This document shows positions 62,411 through 64,000 of a DNA stretch of 64,000 bases, in pieces. The stretch lies in NCBI RefSeq assembly GCF_006443095.1, contig NZ_VFWZ01000008.1, positions 233,564 to 297,563 on the forward strand, written 5' to 3'. Below the pieces are notes generated by a model. The model made no database searches, was not told where the DNA came from, and was given only the letters and a program-made list of their open reading frames with translations. Each line of letters starts with the position of its first letter. The first letter of the stretch is position 1. The DNA is from Aquimarina algicola (GTDB lineage Bacteria; Bacteroidota; Bacteroidia; Flavobacteriales; Flavobacteriaceae). The position numbers and the translations under genes are program-made.

Positions 62411-63268
62411 TTAGTTTTGAAGAGGCCTGTTTAAAATCAGATTAAGATACAAGTTTACTTTTCTTTTAAGTTCTTGTCTAGGTGTTATAAAATCTAAAAA
62501 GCCATGTTCTAATACGAACTCTGCTGTTTGAAACCCTTCTGGTAGTTCTTTTCCTGTTGTATCTCTAACTACTCTTGGTCCTGCAAAACCGATCAAAGCA
62601 CCAGGTTCTGCAATATTAATATCTCCTAGCATAGCAAAAGATGCTGTTGTACCCCCAGTGGTTGGGTCTGTACAGAGTGATATATATGGTATTCCTGCAT
62701 CTGCAAGCTGAGCTAGTCTAGCAGATGTTTTAGCCAATTGCATTAAGGATAATGCAGCTTCCATCATACGAGCTCCACCGGATTTGGAAATGATTAAGAG
62801 AGGGATTTTGTGTTTTAAAGAATAATCTGCTGCACGAGCTATTTTTTCTCCAACAACGCTACCCATAGAACCTCCTATAAACGAAAAATCCATACAAGCG
62901 ATAACTAGGTCATTGCCCGAAGATTTACCAACAGCTGTTCGAACCGCATCTTTTAAATTAGTCTTTTCTTGTGCGTCTTTAAGACGATCTACATATTTCT
63001 TTTTGTCTTCGAACTTAAGAGGATCTTTGGAAGAAAGGTTTTTATCAAGTTCGGTAAAAGTATTATCGTCAAATAAAATTTGAAAATACTCTTTACTACC
63101 TATTCTTACGTGGTAACCATCTTCCGGACTTACATAAAAATTTTTTTCTAATTGTTCGGCGTCTACAATTTTTCCTGTTGGAGACTTATACCAAAGACCC
63201 TTGGGGACGTCTTTTTTGTCTTCGGTTGCAGTTTGTATACCTTTTTGTGTTCTTTTAAACCAAGCCAT
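62411..63268 (-). CDS. accD: Acetyl-CoA carboxylase carboxyltransferase beta subunit
   Basis: The protein has 285 residues. The crotonase-like core has FSFIGGSMGSVVGEKIARA, SKSGGARMMEAALSLMQLA and TDPTTGGTTASFAMLGD. The N-terminal zinc ribbon is unusual: where other AccD proteins have four Cys, this one reads WYKSPTGKIVD and YVSPEDGYHVRI with none. It joins AccA to carboxylate acetyl-CoA for fatty acid synthesis. It follows the fba gene. Confidence 0.95.
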   Translation of the reverse strand: MAWFKRTQKGIQTATEDKKDVPKGLWYKSPTGKIVDAEQLEKNFYVSPEDGYHVRIGSKEYFQILFDDNTFTELDKNLSSKDPLKFEDKKKYVDRLKDAQEKTNLKDAVRTAVGKSSGNDLVIACMDFSFIGGSMGSVVGEKIARAADYSLKHKIPLLIISKSGGARMMEAALSLMQLAKTSARLAQLADAGIPYISLCTDPTTGGTTASFAMLGDINIAEPGALIGFAGPRVVRDTTGKELPEGFQTAEFVLEHGFLDFITPRQELKRKVNLYLNLILNRPLQN

Positions 63269-63285
63269 AAAGTTTACTAATTAAA

Positions 63286-63325
63286 AAAGCTGAAGAAAAT
63301 ATGATTTTATATTTTTTTCAGCTTT
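63286..63325 (-). terminator. Probable terminator of the aldolase gene
   Basis: AAAGCTGAA (63286-63294) and TTCAGCTTT (63317-63325) pair across a 22-nt AT-rich loop; on the minus strand a T run follows. It is weaker than the others because of the long loop, so some read-through into accD is possible. Confidence 0.6.
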
Positions 63326-63336
63326 AATGTTTACGT

Positions 63337-64000
63337 TTATAATGTATTTACATTATTAAGATCTTCAAATGCTTTTTCGAGACGTTTTTTGAATGTAATT
63401 TCTCCTTCTCTTAGCCATTTTCTTGGATCATAATATTTTTTATTAGGTTCTTCTGATCCTTCAGGATTTCCTATTTGTGTTTTTAGATATTCAATATTAT
63501 TTGTCATATAATCACGAATCCCTTCATTGAATGCGAATTGAAGGTCTGTATCAATATTCATTTTGATAACACCATAACCTATGGACTCTCTTATTTCTTC
63601 TACCGTAGATCCACTACCTCCATGAAAAACAAAGTCAATATGATTATGATCAACATTATATTTTTCTGAAATGAACTCTTGTGAATTCTTTAGGATTTTT
63701 GGAGTTAGTTTAACATTACCAGGCCTATATACACCATGTACATTACCAAATGCAGCAGCTACTGTAAATTTATCACTTGCTTTGCTCAATTCTTCATACG
63801 CATAAGCAACTTCTTCTGGTTGCGTGTATAGTTTAGAATCGTCTACATCGCTGTTGTCAACACCATCTTCTTCTCCACCAGTAATTCCTAATTCTATTTC
63901 TAGTGTCATTCCTATCTTGCTCATACGTGTAAGATACTCTTTACATATAGAGATGTTTTCTTCTAGTGGTTCTTCAGAAAGATCAATCATATGAGAGCTA
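63337..64000 (-). CDS. fbaA: Class II fructose-bisphosphate aldolase, 5' end cut by window
   Basis: The open frame continues to the window edge (residues SSH precede MIDLSEEPLEENI, so the Met is internal). 221 C-terminal residues are present. They show the class II hallmarks: ITGGEEDGVDN, AAAFGNVHGVY (a zinc-ligand His), FVFHGGSGST (another His), KMNIDTDLQ, and the usual end NKKYYDPRKWLREGE. It is a zinc enzyme of glycolysis and gluconeogenesis of the E. coli FbaA type. The next gene downstream is accD. Confidence 0.95.
   Translation of the reverse strand, partial: SSHMIDLSEEPLEENISICKEYLTRMSKIGMTLEIELGITGGEEDGVDNSDVDDSKLYTQPEEVAYAYEELSKASDKFTVAAAFGNVHGVYRPGNVKLTPKILKNSQEFISEKYNVDHNHIDFVFHGGSGSTVEEIRESIGYGVIKMNIDTDLQFAFNEGIRDYMTNNIEYLKTQIGNPEGSEEPNKKYYDPRKWLREGEITFKKRLEKAFEDLNNVNTL

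Overview
The window is AT-rich DNA from a Bacteroidota chromosome, most likely a marine Flavobacteriaceae (Aquimarina-like; genus not proven). The evidence is a short 287-residue RpoD, a T9SS-type C-terminal sorting domain, a Bacteroidota-style VgrG, GTG/TTG starts without clear Shine-Dalgarno sites, YpdA (bacillithiol-linked) and an AccD without its zinc-finger cysteines. No tRNA, rRNA, CRISPR array, transposase or integrase was seen.

Layout. 0-6.2 kb is an accessory stretch: a partial gene, vgrG, then small genes of unknown function including a divergent pair of HTH-like proteins, an overlapping lipoprotein/membrane-protein pair and a 1-kb gene desert. 6.2-11 kb holds secreted, hydrolase and membrane genes. 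11.4-24.6 kb is a carbon and energy block: a symporter-histidine kinase with its receiver, an ArsR regulator, a lactate permease/lactate dehydrogenase/porin operon, a Crp/Fnr regulator, a CBS protein and a CoA-transferase/hydrolase. 24.8-30.8 kb has an orphan double-glycine-leader peptide, a TetR-controlled SDR/DoxX pair with clear operators, and a secreted MORN/DUF2490 cluster. 30.8-36.3 kb encodes nitrite ammonification (NrfH, NrfA) and cytochrome c maturation (CcsBA). 36.4-41.4 kb has a Usp protein, two serine hydrolases, DUF983 and an AraC regulator.

41.5-53.6 kb is the most interesting part. It reads entirely on the minus strand and holds an ECF-like sigma factor, a single-pass TPR protein with anti-sigma-like topology, a secreted subtilase with an Asp/Glu-rich tract, a TPR-CHAT (caspase-like) protein, and an operon of P-loop NTPase, small protein, HTTM-DCC membrane protein and degenerate ABC transporter. 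The sigma gene, the subtilase and the NTPase operon each carry the same bipartite promoter, TGTCACGTT-N15-TTATA, with exactly the same spacing. This links the genes into one candidate regulon that I do not recognise as a described system. The subtilase gene is flanked by REP-like palindromic units in inverted orientation.

54.2-64 kb is largely housekeeping: MtfA-like peptidase, BI-1, YpdA, Rpe, a BLUF photoreceptor, RpoD, PNPase, S15, AccD and the 3' part of class II fructose-bisphosphate aldolase, several with clear intrinsic terminators.
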